From contig JAGQHN010000035.1 of the NCBI GenBank assembly GCA_020431825.1, positions 1-43,290 on the forward strand: DNA of 43,290 nucleotides, read 5' to 3'. Below the pieces are notes generated by a model. The model was not told the origin of the DNA. It did no database searches and saw nothing but the letters and a program-made list of their open reading frames with translations. A program made the position numbers and the translations under genes. How positions within the stretch are numbered: the first letter of the stretch is position 1; every line of letters starts with the position of its first letter. This document shows, piece by piece, positions 15,712-24,844 of this stretch. Source of the DNA: Trueperaceae bacterium. GTDB taxonomy: Bacteria > Deinococcota > Deinococci > Deinococcales > Trueperaceae.

Positions 15712-16555
15712 AAGCTTCCTCGAGTGCCCGTTTCATGACGTCAGTCGGCGCTTCTTTGCCTGTCCACATCTTAAAGGCAATAGCTCCCTGATAAACCAGC
15801 ATCCCCAGACCATCAAGGGTGCGCGCGCCGCGTTTGGCAGCTTCGTTCAAAAAGGCGGTTTGAGGAGGGTTTGGGATGACATCAGAGACGATCATTTGCT
15901 TTGTCAGACTGTCGTAATCAATATCAGGTTTGGCAGGGTCGGGATAGAGACCAATTGAGGTGGCATTGACCAGAATGTCGCAGTCCTGGGGTACGGTGTA
16001 GGTTGTTTGCCAGGGCTCGAGCCCTGCCTTTGCAGGCGTTTTGGCGTTTAGCAAATCAACCAGCGTCTGACCGCGCTCATGGCTGCGGTTAACAATCGTT
16101 AGCTGTTTTGTGCCTGCGAGTGCCAGTTCGACTGTTATTGCTCTAGCGGCACCGCCCGCCCCGAGTATGACAGCATGATTTACCACAGGAGAAATGCCAG
16201 CTTCACTTAATGAACGGATAAATCCTTTACCATCGGTATTTTCGCCAATGAGTTGATTACCCTCCAAACGAACCGTATTTACCGCACCAATAATGGCTGC
16301 GTCAGGGGCAACCCTATCAAGATAATTCAGGACATTCACTTTGTGCGGAATGGTAAAATTCATGCCTTTAAACCCAAGCGCACGCATGCCTGTAAGAGCG
16401 TCTTTGAGGGAAGCCTCAGCCACTTCAAAAAGTTGATAGCGCCAGTTTAAACCCAGATGCCTGAAGGCTGCCTCCATCATCAGGCCAGTGGGGTTTTCAG
16501 CAATCGGCATGCCCATCGCCCCCACCAGATCGTGTTTGTAGTTTGTTTCTGCCAT
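15704..16555 (-). CDS. aroE: Shikimate dehydrogenase, AroE-like with altered shikimate-binding motif
   Basis: NADP-dependent reduction of 3-dehydroshikimate in aromatic amino acid synthesis. The 283 residues include the catalytic pair Lys72 (NFTIPHKVNV) and Asp108 (GENTDGKGF) and the nucleotide loop ILGAGGAARA (about 132). The N-terminal substrate motif, normally SxS in HSxSPxMHNAAF, reads GMPIAENPTGLMMEAAF, so both serines are missing. This pattern belongs to AroE-related dehydrogenases whose substrate may be shikimate, quinate or another compound. Shine-Dalgarno AAGGAG lies before the ATG. Whether this is the housekeeping AroE or a paralogue cannot be decided here. Confidence 0.88.
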   Translation of the reverse strand: MAETNYKHDLVGAMGMPIAENPTGLMMEAAFRHLGLNWRYQLFEVAEASLKDALTGMRALGFKGMNFTIPHKVNVLNYLDRVAPDAAIIGAVNTVRLEGNQLIGENTDGKGFIRSLSEAGISPVVNHAVILGAGGAARAITVELALAGTKQLTIVNRSHERGQTLVDLLNAKTPAKAGLEPWQTTYTVPQDCDILVNATSIGLYPDPAKPDIDYDSLTKQMIVSDVIPNPPQTAFLNEAAKRGARTLDGLGMLVYQGAIAFKMWTGKEAPTDVMKRALEEAFA

Positions 16556-16672
16556 AGCCGCTCCTTTTTTCTATCCTACCTAAGTAGAAGCACGAGGATA
16601 AGAACTTGGCTTGATTAGAGAAAGGGGAACTTTGAAAACGGGTAAGGCGCTGATCAAGCTTTTACAAACTTT

Positions 16673-16702
16673 AATGAAACCTGAAAGATGAGCTGTTTCA
16701 TT
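16673..16702. repeat. 8-bp inverted repeat upstream of the lipoprotein gene
   Basis: AATGAAAC (16673-16680) and GTTTCATT (16695-16702) are perfect inverses around 14 bases, in the gap between divergent aroE and the lipoprotein gene. It may be an operator or leader hairpin. Confidence 0.4.
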
Positions 16703-16778
16703 GCCAAAATAGCCTTAAACAGGTCATGCTTAGCGCAGTTGGAAAAGCTAAGGATTGAATCATCTGAAAGGTAAGGGT

Positions 16779-17633
16779 ATGAAAAAACCAGGTTTATATA
16801 TACTGCTGCTAGGCTTTCTGGCAGCCTGTTCCAGCCCGACAGACGTGGTGCAGGGTGTTATTAATCAGGCAAAGGCCGATGCTATTGCTACCGCGATTAC
16901 CACCGATAGTACCGAAGTTATTGACAGTATGACGCTGGTCAATTTGCGTCCTGCTGAACTGAAATCGGCTGCGCTTTTAGGCTGTGTTGCTGTGAGTGGT
17001 GACATAACTGATTTTGATCTTGATCTGGTGCCAGCGGCTGCCCTTTTTACGTTTAACTGCACTGCGGTAGGGCGTTACGGGGTTCAGGCAAGTCTGACGG
17101 GGCAGCTTGGCGTCACGGATCCCTCGACTGATCTCAGTGTTAATGGTTTTGACTCGAGTCTCAACAATCTCAATCTGGCGGTTATCGGTATGCAGGACAC
17201 CGCCTATACCGAACTCCGCAATGGTACACGTACTGTGAGATATCAGGGCAGTAGCCTAAATTATGCGCAAGATCTTGATATTACGCGTACTTTTATGCTG
17301 CTTGGGGTAGCCGCCAGTGCTCAGATTAGTAATAAGCTCACTTATGCCTTGAGCGCGAATGGCGGCGAGACCTTAAGTTTCATTTCGCCTCTGCCGGATA
17401 GCAGCGTGACAGTAACGGGTCAGTTTGACTGGCAAAGCGGTGAAGATAAACTTGTTTTTAACGTGACAACCCCTCAGGCTTTACAGTACGACTCGAGTTG
17501 CGAAACGATGCCGCTATTTAGCAGTGGTGAACTGAGGGCAAGTCTGGTTTCCGCTGGAGGAAATGGCTATATCCGTATTGTTTATAACGGTTGTGGGGAG
17601 GTGCCAACGATTCGCTTTATTACGACATCTTAA
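16779..17633 (+). CDS. Predicted secreted lipoprotein of unknown function
   Basis: A 284-residue protein starting MKKPGLYILLLGFLAACSS, a type II signal peptide with lipobox LAAC and lipidated Cys17. The mature part is beta-rich and repetitive in style, with four more cysteines (GCVAV, FNCTA, SSCET, NGCGE) that could form two disulfides outside the cytoplasm. No family is recognised. ATG at 16779 with an AAGG site is chosen over the TTG eight codons earlier. Its last 14 bases overlap the end of the GGDEF-EAL gene on the other strand. Confidence 0.85.
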   Translation: MKKPGLYILLLGFLAACSSPTDVVQGVINQAKADAIATAITTDSTEVIDSMTLVNLRPAELKSAALLGCVAVSGDITDFDLDLVPAAALFTFNCTAVGRYGVQASLTGQLGVTDPSTDLSVNGFDSSLNNLNLAVIGMQDTAYTELRNGTRTVRYQGSSLNYAQDLDITRTFMLLGVAASAQISNKLTYALSANGGETLSFISPLPDSSVTVTGQFDWQSGEDKLVFNVTTPQALQYDSSCETMPLFSSGELRASLVSAGGNGYIRIVYNGCGEVPTIRFITTS

Positions 17634-19569
17634 GACTATCTTGTTCTCTTAGCTCGAGTTGCAGGGGGAGCAGGCTGTTTTTTTTCGTTATCAGTTCAGG
17701 CACCAGGGAAAAGTCAACGGGTTTACTAAAATAATAGCCCTGCCCCAGATGATAGCCCAGTGTGATGCATTGCTGCTGCTGCACCTTAGTCTCTATACCT
17801 TCGGCAACCAGCTCGAGATTTAGATGTTTGGCAATCTGACTGACGCCACTCAAGATTGCTTTGCCGTAAGCGCCAGATTCCTGCTCGAGGCTTAAATCTT
17901 GCACAAAAGCCCGGTCTAGCTTGATGACATCAAAAGGAAAATCTTTGAGATATGACAACGAGGAATAGCCCTTACCAAAGTCATCCATCATCAGGCCAAT
18001 GCCAAGTTGCCTTAACTGGGTCAAGCAATCCTGTACCTGCTCGAGGTTATTGTCCAGGACAGACTCGGTCATTTCCAGGTCAAGATGATTGGGGTCAAAG
18101 CCTGTTTCATCAAGAATGCGTTTGACCATAACGATAAACTCAGGATGAGAGACTTGAACCCTCGAGACATTGACACTGATGCGCAGCTCAGGAAAGGACT
18201 CGAGCCAGAGCTTGGCTCTGCTACAGGCTTCGCGTAAAATCCACTCGCCGAGTGTCACAATAAAGCCATTACGCTCTGCCGCAGGAATAAAGAGTCCCGG
18301 AGAAATGGGGCCTTTGGTCGTATGGGTCCAGCGTGCCAGCACTTCAAAACGAACGATTTGCTCGGTGTGTAAGTTGACAATAGGTTGCGCAACCAGTGAC
18401 ATCTCCTGGCGCTCGAGTGCGTAGCGAATATCCTGCTCCACAAATTGGCTTTCTGAGCGGTCATCAACCTGCGTGTCAAAAAAGACAGCACCATTTTTGC
18501 CGGAGTGCTTGACACGGTACATAGCGGCGTCCGCCTGTCTTAAAAGCTCGGCAGCGCTGCTGGCACTATCCGGGTAAAAACTCATACCGATACTGGCGGT
18601 AAGCTGAGTATGGTCGTTGCCTAAGGTTAAGGGAGCATAAACGGCTTCGCGCAGACGAGTTGCCAGCTTCTGCAAGTCCTCTTTGCTTTTATTGGGGCTA
18701 CTTACTACCACAAATTCATCACCGCTTTGTCTGGCCAAAAAGTCGGATTTACCAATGATTTTCTGCATGCGGCTGCTTATGGTTTTAAGTACCTGATCAC
18801 CTGCTTCATGGCCCAAAACATCGTTAATCAGTTTGAAGTTATCAAAGTCAATAAAAAGAACAGCAAAGCTCGAGCCCTCGGCTTTGGCCTCTTTTAATCG
18901 CTTGTCCAGATAGGTCTCGAGTTGCAGGCGGTTCGGTAAATTGGTCACACTATCAACATAAGCATAGTGCTCGGTCAAATTAAGCTGAACCTGGGTACTG
19001 ACCAGATCATCTTTGTACTGCGCCAGGGTACGTGCCAATAAGAAGATGGCAAAGTTGGCAAGTGCCAGCTCTGAAATAGCGTAAGCAGCGTCCCACATCT
19101 GCTGATAGATTGCCAGACTGATAAAAATGCTGGCGGCAAAGACAAAAAGTGCCGTAAACAAAGTGCGAATACGCTTATGAAAGAGCGAGCCTGGTAGAGC
19201 CAGAGATAAGAGATAAATGACGGGAATCCAGTAAAAGCCTTCAGATAATTGTGCAGGGATGTCAACCCCGCCCTGCAAAATAATCATGAGGTAGGTAATA
19301 CGTACCAGAAAAAAGCTCGATACGCCTACGACAAAAAGGGTAATGGTTTGTCTTACCAAGTCTGACCTGAAGAGGAGCAGTAACTCCAGAACCAGCATGA
19401 ATACAGCACTAATGCTGTAAGCAATGACATCAAACCGGAGATACTGGTGGCTGGGGCGCTCAAAGATGAGGCAAATAACAAAGGCTAAAATGCCCAGAGG
19501 CGTAACCCATAGCAAGAAACGTCGCCAGCGCTTTTCGTAGGAGTCATGCAGGGTGTCAAGCGATGCCAC
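17620..19569 (-). CDS. Membrane GGDEF-EAL cyclic-di-GMP enzyme, phosphodiesterase likely
   Basis: A 649-residue protein with seven or so N-terminal membrane helices (about 18-180), a short coiled coil, a GGDEF domain (about 203-365) and an EAL domain (about 380-635). The GGDEF signature is SGDEF (282-286) and the I-site RxxD is lost (GKSD), so cyclase activity is doubtful or unregulated. The EAL domain has EVL (409-411), NVSR, LEMTES, DDFGKGYSS (529-537), Lys550 in VIKLD and VAEGIET, all consistent with an active c-di-GMP phosphodiesterase. Start is GTG. The membrane part may sense a signal, but I cannot name the sensor domain. Confidence 0.95.
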   Translation of the reverse strand: MASLDTLHDSYEKRWRRFLLWVTPLGILAFVICLIFERPSHQYLRFDVIAYSISAVFMLVLELLLLFRSDLVRQTITLFVVGVSSFFLVRITYLMIILQGGVDIPAQLSEGFYWIPVIYLLSLALPGSLFHKRIRTLFTALFVFAASIFISLAIYQQMWDAAYAISELALANFAIFLLARTLAQYKDDLVSTQVQLNLTEHYAYVDSVTNLPNRLQLETYLDKRLKEAKAEGSSFAVLFIDFDNFKLINDVLGHEAGDQVLKTISSRMQKIIGKSDFLARQSGDEFVVVSSPNKSKEDLQKLATRLREAVYAPLTLGNDHTQLTASIGMSFYPDSASSAAELLRQADAAMYRVKHSGKNGAVFFDTQVDDRSESQFVEQDIRYALERQEMSLVAQPIVNLHTEQIVRFEVLARWTHTTKGPISPGLFIPAAERNGFIVTLGEWILREACSRAKLWLESFPELRISVNVSRVQVSHPEFIVMVKRILDETGFDPNHLDLEMTESVLDNNLEQVQDCLTQLRQLGIGLMMDDFGKGYSSLSYLKDFPFDVIKLDRAFVQDLSLEQESGAYGKAILSGVSQIAKHLNLELVAEGIETKVQQQQCITLGYHLGQGYYFSKPVDFSLVPELITKKNSLLPLQLELREQDSLKMS

Positions 19570-20015
19570 TGGCCTATTTTAGGCAAAACAATCTTACAAA
19601 ATTGTTATTGTTAGCCTTTCCAATAAGTATCAGAACTTGAACCTGCTAGTACCGGAATTCCAGCACCACTTAGTGCGAGCTAATCCGAGCCTGACGAGAA
19701 GGCTAGTGCGAGTTGAAGCCAAGGAATCAACAAAGGGTGCAAGTTTTGTTGGAAAGGCAAAGTCAAGCTACCGCTAATGCAGCCAGGCTGGAATCTTGAA
19801 GACGATACAGCCAGCACTCTTAACAGGTTTTGTGGTTTCAGGAATTGTTTGCTGGCCTTTTAGAGCACCAATTTTGAGCTTCTGAGGTTTTTTACAAGAG
19901 CGTTTGAGTGCGCACTGCACCGAGTATGAGGGCGGTATAAAAAGGGCTTTAAGCTTGGCTCAAAATGACCCCAGCATGCCGTTAAATGTTGATATAAACG
20001 CTAAACTAAAGACAG
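19570..20015. other. 446-bp gap before uvrC with several inverted repeats
   Basis: No gene is visible. Inverse pairs include GCCTTTCCAA (19614-19623) with TTGGAAAGGC (19749-19758), the hairpin AGCCT/AGGCT inside it, GCCAGCA with TGCTGGC near 19812-19857, and direct repeats of TAGTGCGAG. The stretch could hold a structured RNA or the uvrC leader. Motifs of RNase P RNA, tmRNA and SRP RNA were looked for by eye and not found. No clear -35/-10 pair is assigned for uvrC. Confidence 0.5.
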
Positions 20016-21809
20016 ATGATTCGTGACGATTTACCGGTGCTGCCGACTGAGTCAGGCTGCTACCTTTACTACAACAAAGAAAACACTGTTATTTATGTGG
20101 GCAAAGCTCTTAATCTGCGTAATCGGGTCAATTCTTATTTCAATAGTGGGGCGGAAAAGAAGGCTAAGCTGATTACGCAAGAGGCGGTGCGACTCGAGTT
20201 TATAGTTACCAAGTCAGAAGTTGAGGCGCTTATCCTCGAGGCTAACCTTATTAAGCGCTACAAACCGCACTACAACGTTGCTCTAAAAGATGATAAAAGC
20301 TATCCCTTTTTGAAGCTCACCAATGAACCTTTTCCCATGCTGGTTTTTACCCGGCGCATCATTAATGATGGGGCCAAGTATTTTGGTCCTTACCCCAATC
20401 CCGGTGCTATTAGACGGGTGCAGGACTTAATCGCATCGATTTTTCCCTTGCGGCAAAACAGTGGGCTGCCTATGCAAACGCGCAAAAAACCTTGTTTGCG
20501 CTTTCATATGGGGCGCTGCCTTGCTCCTTGCATCGCTGAAGTAAGTCAGGAAGACTATGCCAAAGTCGTTGAACAGGTCAGGACTTTTTTGGAAGGTCGG
20601 GTTGAAGAGACCGCCGAAATGCTGCAAGCCGAAATGCGTGCGGCTGCTACGCGGCAGGATTTTGAACTGGCTCGCATATACCGTGACCGGATACAGGCGC
20701 TGCAGCGCCTGACGGGCTATGACAGCGATGTTGCCAGAGCTTCCAATGAAGATCTGGATTTTTTGGGCGTAGCGCAGGCAGGCAATTATGCCATGGTGCA
20801 GCTTTTTCAAATGCGCAGAGGCCGGGTTGTAGGCCGTGATAAGCGCTTTTTAAGCAATGCCGCTGACGCAACCGTTGCCGAATTGCTCGAGCCTTTTTTT
20901 GCCAATTATTATGCTCAGGCGACGTATATTCCGCCTCTCATTATGCTTCCAGAAAATGATCTGGATATGCAGTTCTGGCAGGAGTTTTTTGATGAGCGCA
21001 GCGGGCGCAAGGTGGAACTGCGGGTGCCGCAACGGGGCGATAAGCTCGAGCTTATGGCGATGGCTGAGCGTAACGCCGTGACGGGTTTAGAAGCAGAGTT
21101 AGCACTCCTCGAGCGCCGCGGGGAAGCCCCAGGGGTCAAAGAATTGCAGCAACTCGCCAATCTGGAAAATGCCCCTTACCGCATAGAAGGCTACGACATT
21201 TCAAACCTGATGGGTACGCACACCGTCGCCAGCATTGTGGTATTTGAAGGTGGGCGTTCTAAAAAGAGTGAATACAAACGAGTGCGCATCACTGGACTAG
21301 ATAAACCTGACGATTTTTACAGTATGCACCAGGTTATCTACCGCCGTTTTACAGGTTCGCTGTCTGACAAAATGCCCATGCCTGATCTTTTGCTTATTGA
21401 TGGGGGTAAAGGGCAAATGAGCAGCGCTAAACGCGCGCTCAATGAAGCTGGTCTAGATATCCCGATGCTTGGCTTAGCGAAAAAGCAGGAGACTATTATC
21501 ACAGAGTCAAAAAGTGAGATTATCGTACCTGAGACGCACCCTGCCTTGCGGTTACTCATCAATATCCGTGATGAGGCCCACCGCACCGCCGTGGGTTTTA
21601 ATCGTAAAAAGCGGGGTGAGGCTATGACCAGAAGTATTCTCGATGATATTCCAGGGATTGGCCCCAAACGCCGTGATGCGCTTTTAACCCATTTTTCCTC
21701 TATTGACCAGCTAAAAGAAGCCAGCATAGAGGAGCTTGCCAGCATTCCAGGCATGGGGCAAAATGCAGCGGAGGCGGTCAAGACTTTTTTTGCGGCTCCA
21801 GCTTCGTGA
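20016..21809 (+). CDS. uvrC: Excinuclease ABC subunit C
   Basis: Dual endonuclease of nucleotide excision repair, 597 residues, the normal length. The N-terminal GIY-YIG domain reads SGCYLYY (13-19) and VIYVGKALNLRNRV (25-38). A cysteine cluster CLRFHMGRCLAPC (C-x7-C-x3-C) matches the metal or Fe-S site of the family. The UVR motif ELARIYRDRIQALQ follows, then the RNase H-like domain with GYDISNLMGTHTVASIVVFEGG split by turns, and two C-terminal helix-hairpin-helix motifs (DDIPGIGPKRRDALL and ASIPGMGQNAAEAV). The start is ATG with a weak ribosome site. It is not in an operon; a terminator follows. Confidence 0.98.
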   Translation: MIRDDLPVLPTESGCYLYYNKENTVIYVGKALNLRNRVNSYFNSGAEKKAKLITQEAVRLEFIVTKSEVEALILEANLIKRYKPHYNVALKDDKSYPFLKLTNEPFPMLVFTRRIINDGAKYFGPYPNPGAIRRVQDLIASIFPLRQNSGLPMQTRKKPCLRFHMGRCLAPCIAEVSQEDYAKVVEQVRTFLEGRVEETAEMLQAEMRAAATRQDFELARIYRDRIQALQRLTGYDSDVARASNEDLDFLGVAQAGNYAMVQLFQMRRGRVVGRDKRFLSNAADATVAELLEPFFANYYAQATYIPPLIMLPENDLDMQFWQEFFDERSGRKVELRVPQRGDKLELMAMAERNAVTGLEAELALLERRGEAPGVKELQQLANLENAPYRIEGYDISNLMGTHTVASIVVFEGGRSKKSEYKRVRITGLDKPDDFYSMHQVIYRRFTGSLSDKMPMPDLLLIDGGKGQMSSAKRALNEAGLDIPMLGLAKKQETIITESKSEIIVPETHPALRLLINIRDEAHRTAVGFNRKKRGEAMTRSILDDIPGIGPKRRDALLTHFSSIDQLKEASIEELASIPGMGQNAAEAVKTFFAAPAS

Positions 21810-21816
21810 GCTGTGC

Positions 21817-21850
21817 TTGGCTCTTAGCCAAACCAGAGCCTGCCTTTTAT
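21817..21850 (+). terminator. Probable terminator of uvrC
   Basis: GGCTCT (21819-21824) pairs with AGAGCC (21835-21840), with an alternative tight hairpin TTGGCT-CTT-AGCCAA, and TGCCTTTTATTT follows. It separates uvrC from the ole-like operon. Confidence 0.55.
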
Positions 21851-21877
21851 TTATGATGCGCAAGATAAGGAGAACAC

Positions 21878-22879
21878 TTGAAGGTTCTGATTACAGGTGC
21901 AACAGGTTTCTTGGGTGAAAAACTAGCCCTGCACCTCCATGATGAAGGGCTCGAGGTTCTTGCAACAGGCCGAAATCTTGCGAAGGCTCAGGGGCTTATC
22001 ACCAAAGGCATTCGTTTTAAGCAAGCAGATTTAACCGATCAGACAAGTGTCCAGAACCTGGTCAAAAATCAGCACCAGATTATTCACTGTGCTGCGCTGT
22101 CATCTCCGTGGGGAAAGTATGAGGCGTTTTACCAGGCCAATGTTGTAGCAACTGAAAATTTGCTTCAGGCTGCGCTGGCTGAGGGGCTCGAGCGCTTTAT
22201 TCATCTGTCGACTCCGGCCCTTTACTTTAGTCAAAGCTCGCGTTTAAATGTCCGCGAAGATGCCGAGCAGGTTGCCCCCCAAAATGCCTATATTGCGACC
22301 AAGCGTTTAGCAGAACAGCGGGTAGACGACGCTTATGCTCAGGGGCTAGCGACGATTAGCCTGCGACCCAGAGCGATTTATGGTCCTGGGGACAGTAGCA
22401 TTTTGCCAAGATTACTTAAGCGGTTAGAACAGGGTCGTTTACCGATTCTGGGTGATGGGCAGAATCTTGTTGATTTAAGCTATGTTGATAATGTTGTTGA
22501 TGCCGTTCTGCTGGCAGTTGATGCGCCTGAGCATTGCTTAGGTAAAAAATATAATATTACCAATGGTGAAGCTGTGCGCCTCTGGGATAAGATTTTCACG
22601 CTTTGCGATTTGTTACACCTGAAAAGGCCCCGGAGAAAAGTGCCAAAACAGCTTGCCCTTGTTATGGCAAGAGCTATGGAAATCGTTTATGGCAGCTTAC
22701 CCCGTCAGCCCGAGCCACCACTAACGCGGTACACAGTAGGTCTGCTGGTTCATTCTATGACACTCGATATTTCTGCTGCTCAAAAGGAGCTGAGTTATGA
22801 ACCCAGGGTCAGTACCGATGAAGGACTCGAGCGCTTTTTAGCAAGCTGGCCGTATGAAGCCTGGTCCTATGAAACTTAG
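21878..22879 (+). CDS. OleD-like NAD(P)-dependent reductase (extended SDR, 3-beta-HSD type)
   Basis: A 333-residue extended short-chain dehydrogenase. The Rossmann loop is GATGFLG (7-13), and the catalytic set is Ser111 with Tyr138 and Lys142 (NAYIATKRLAEQ). Sequence features such as YQANVVATENLL and RPRAIYGPGDSSILPRLLKRL match the OleD branch, which reduces 2-alkyl-3-ketoacids to 2-alkyl-3-hydroxy acids. That is the substrate needed by OleC, encoded at the end of this operon. Start is TTG with AAGGAG five bases upstream. The next gene starts within its 3' end (ATGAAACTTAG overlap). The alternative is another SDR sugar epimerase, but the neighbours favour OleD. Confidence 0.88.
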   Translation: MKVLITGATGFLGEKLALHLHDEGLEVLATGRNLAKAQGLITKGIRFKQADLTDQTSVQNLVKNQHQIIHCAALSSPWGKYEAFYQANVVATENLLQAALAEGLERFIHLSTPALYFSQSSRLNVREDAEQVAPQNAYIATKRLAEQRVDDAYAQGLATISLRPRAIYGPGDSSILPRLLKRLEQGRLPILGDGQNLVDLSYVDNVVDAVLLAVDAPEHCLGKKYNITNGEAVRLWDKIFTLCDLLHLKRPRRKVPKQLALVMARAMEIVYGSLPRQPEPPLTRYTVGLLVHSMTLDISAAQKELSYEPRVSTDEGLERFLASWPYEAWSYET

Positions 22880-23690
22880 TATTTTACAGGCAGGTTACTG
22901 CACTCACCCGGAACACGTGGTCATTCGAGGGGGCGCCAGAAAAGACATCCGCTTTCCAGCCATGTTTGCGCTGCTCGAGCACCCGGGTCGTGGCCCTATG
23001 CTTTTTGATACCGGCTATTCCGAGCATTTTTTTTCAGCAACTCGCACTTTTCCTTATGGTCTGTATGCCCGGATTACCCCGGTTTTTCTCGAAGATAGCT
23101 GGCTGGCCAGCTCGCAATTAAAAGCGAGAGGTATTGCGGCAAAGGACATTGAGACAGTCTTTATTTCCCATTTTCACGCCGATCATATTGCTGCTTTGCA
23201 CGACTTTCACAGGGCGCAGTTTGTCTTTTTCGCATCAGCCTTTGAGGCTGTTAGAGGCAAGAAGGGATTTGCAGCGTTATTAAAAGGCTTTTTGCCGTCA
23301 TTACTACCGCAGAATTTTGCGGCTCGAGTTAAGCCGCTGAACCTTTCCCAGCGCAAAGCTTTGTCCCTCCGGTATCATCCTTTTAAGCTTGGTATTGATG
23401 TACTCGGAGATGAATCTCTCATTGCCGTTGAACTTCCGGGACACGCCGCAGGGCAAATGGGTTTGTTTGTGCAGACCAGTGAACAGCTTTACTTTTTGGT
23501 AGCTGATGCCTGCTGGTTGAAACGTTCCTATCAGGAAAACATCTTACCAAGGCGCCGTGCGCAGCTCATTTTTGATGATGCGAGGGCTTACCGCAAGACA
23601 CTGGCAACCATTAATCAGTATTACCTGATGCACCCGGAGGTTCAGATTATTCCGTCGCACTGTCAGGAAACGCTCAATCATTTTTTATGA
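22869..23690 (+). CDS. Metallo-beta-lactamase-fold hydrolase (N-acyl homoserine lactonase-like)
   Basis: A 273-residue MBL-fold enzyme. The zinc motif is complete: H101-F-H103-A-D105-H106, then GH in ELPGHAAGQ and a late His in IIPSHCQE, with the Asp in LVADACW. The layout resembles lactonases such as AiiA. ATG at 22869 overlaps the stop of the OleD-like gene; an ATG 15 bases earlier is possible. Its place between OleD-like and OleA/OleC-like genes suggests that it acts on a lactone or ester of this pathway. It might take the position of the missing OleB beta-lactone decarboxylase, but only as a hydrolase. This role is inferred. Confidence 0.9.
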   Translation: MKLSILQAGYCTHPEHVVIRGGARKDIRFPAMFALLEHPGRGPMLFDTGYSEHFFSATRTFPYGLYARITPVFLEDSWLASSQLKARGIAAKDIETVFISHFHADHIAALHDFHRAQFVFFASAFEAVRGKKGFAALLKGFLPSLLPQNFAARVKPLNLSQRKALSLRYHPFKLGIDVLGDESLIAVELPGHAAGQMGLFVQTSEQLYFLVADACWLKRSYQENILPRRRAQLIFDDARAYRKTLATINQYYLMHPEVQIIPSHCQETLNHFL

Positions 23691-24826
23691 GCCTCGAGCT
23701 TTTCTCTAAAGATAATCTGGATACTTTGGTTTGGCCAGCTACTCCAGATGCTAGCTATGCCAGAAAGATGCTCGAGCCTTTTTTTAAACATGGGGTACAG
23801 CGCTATATTCAAAATGTCCACAACACCGAGCTGTTTTTGCTTAAGCTTGATAATACCCTTCTCCCCTTAACCCTGAGCCACTTTCATCCTGAAAATAGTT
23901 ATGTCTGTTCTCCCTATAGTCACTACGTGCTTTACGGCGGCTATGAAGAGACCAAGCATATAGGAAACCCTCTGCTAGGCAAAGCAATACGCATTGCTTT
24001 AGGGCCAGTTGCAACTTTGCTGCGCTGGCTCGAGTTTGACCGGGTGGTACTTGTCAATAACTGGCTACTCTCAACCAATCTGTACCCTGGCCTTAACGAG
24101 CCGCAGGTAGAGCAACTTGTCAGGGCTTTGCCAGAGCTTTTTCCTGAGCGTGCAATCGTTTTTCGTTCGGTAGATGCCTATCAGAATCCTCAGGTATTCT
24201 CGAGCCTGTTAAGGGCAGGGTACCGTATGGTCTTGAGTCGGCAGGTCTATTATCAGGAGCCCCAGCAGGCGCTCAAAAAAAAGCAGGTCAAGCTTGATAA
24301 GAGAGTCATGGCAAAAAGCCAGCTTCGTCTTGAGAATTTAGAAGCTGCTTCGGACGCTGAGATAGCAAGGTTACTAGCGCTGTATAATCAGCTTTATCTT
24401 GAAAAGTACTCTTACTTTAATCCCCAGTTTAGTGAGGCATTTCTTCGTCTTAGTCTGGAAAATGGCTTAGTCTCTTATCAGGTGCTAAAAATGGATGAAA
24501 GAATTGTGGCGGTGCTTGGGTTTTTCTGGCGTGGCAAGGTAATGACGCAACCGATTTTTGGCTATGACCTAGGGCTAAGTCAGGACTATGGGCTTTACCG
24601 TTTGCTTAGCTTACAGACCTTACTCGAGGGTGCCAGACGTGGCTTAAGTGTTCATGCCAGTGCCGGCGTAGGAGAATTTAAACGGCTCCGGGGTGGTGTG
24701 CGAGTGACCGAATACAATGCCGTGTTTGATCGGCATCTGCCGTCATATCGGCGTTTGCCCTGGCAGGGGCTCGAGGGAGTCTCGAGCCGTATTGCCGTTC
24801 CTCTTTTTAAAAAATATGGCCTTTAG
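23687..24826 (+). CDS. BioF2/GNAT-like acyltransferase-type protein
   Basis: A 379-residue soluble protein. The C-terminal half (about 195-365) resembles the BioF2/CelD-like and FemAB-type GNAT folds: ARLLALYNQLYLEKYSYF, VLKMDERIVAVLGFF, then FGYDLGLSQDYGLYRLLS and HASAGVGEFKRLRGG. The N-terminal half is not recognised. Such proteins transfer acyl or aminoacyl groups, but no substrate can be read from the sequence. It overlaps the MBL gene by four bases (ATGA), so it belongs to the same transcript. Confidence 0.75.
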   Translation: MSLELFSKDNLDTLVWPATPDASYARKMLEPFFKHGVQRYIQNVHNTELFLLKLDNTLLPLTLSHFHPENSYVCSPYSHYVLYGGYEETKHIGNPLLGKAIRIALGPVATLLRWLEFDRVVLVNNWLLSTNLYPGLNEPQVEQLVRALPELFPERAIVFRSVDAYQNPQVFSSLLRAGYRMVLSRQVYYQEPQQALKKKQVKLDKRVMAKSQLRLENLEAASDAEIARLLALYNQLYLEKYSYFNPQFSEAFLRLSLENGLVSYQVLKMDERIVAVLGFFWRGKVMTQPIFGYDLGLSQDYGLYRLLSLQTLLEGARRGLSVHASAGVGEFKRLRGGVRVTEYNAVFDRHLPSYRRLPWQGLEGVSSRIAVPLFKKYGL

Positions 24827-24844
24827 CCAGGGATTTTTTCTCTT

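Noticed and set aside
19570..20015. RNase P RNA, tmRNA or SRP RNA in the uvrC upstream gap
   Set aside because: None of the conserved cores expected for these RNAs was seen on either strand.
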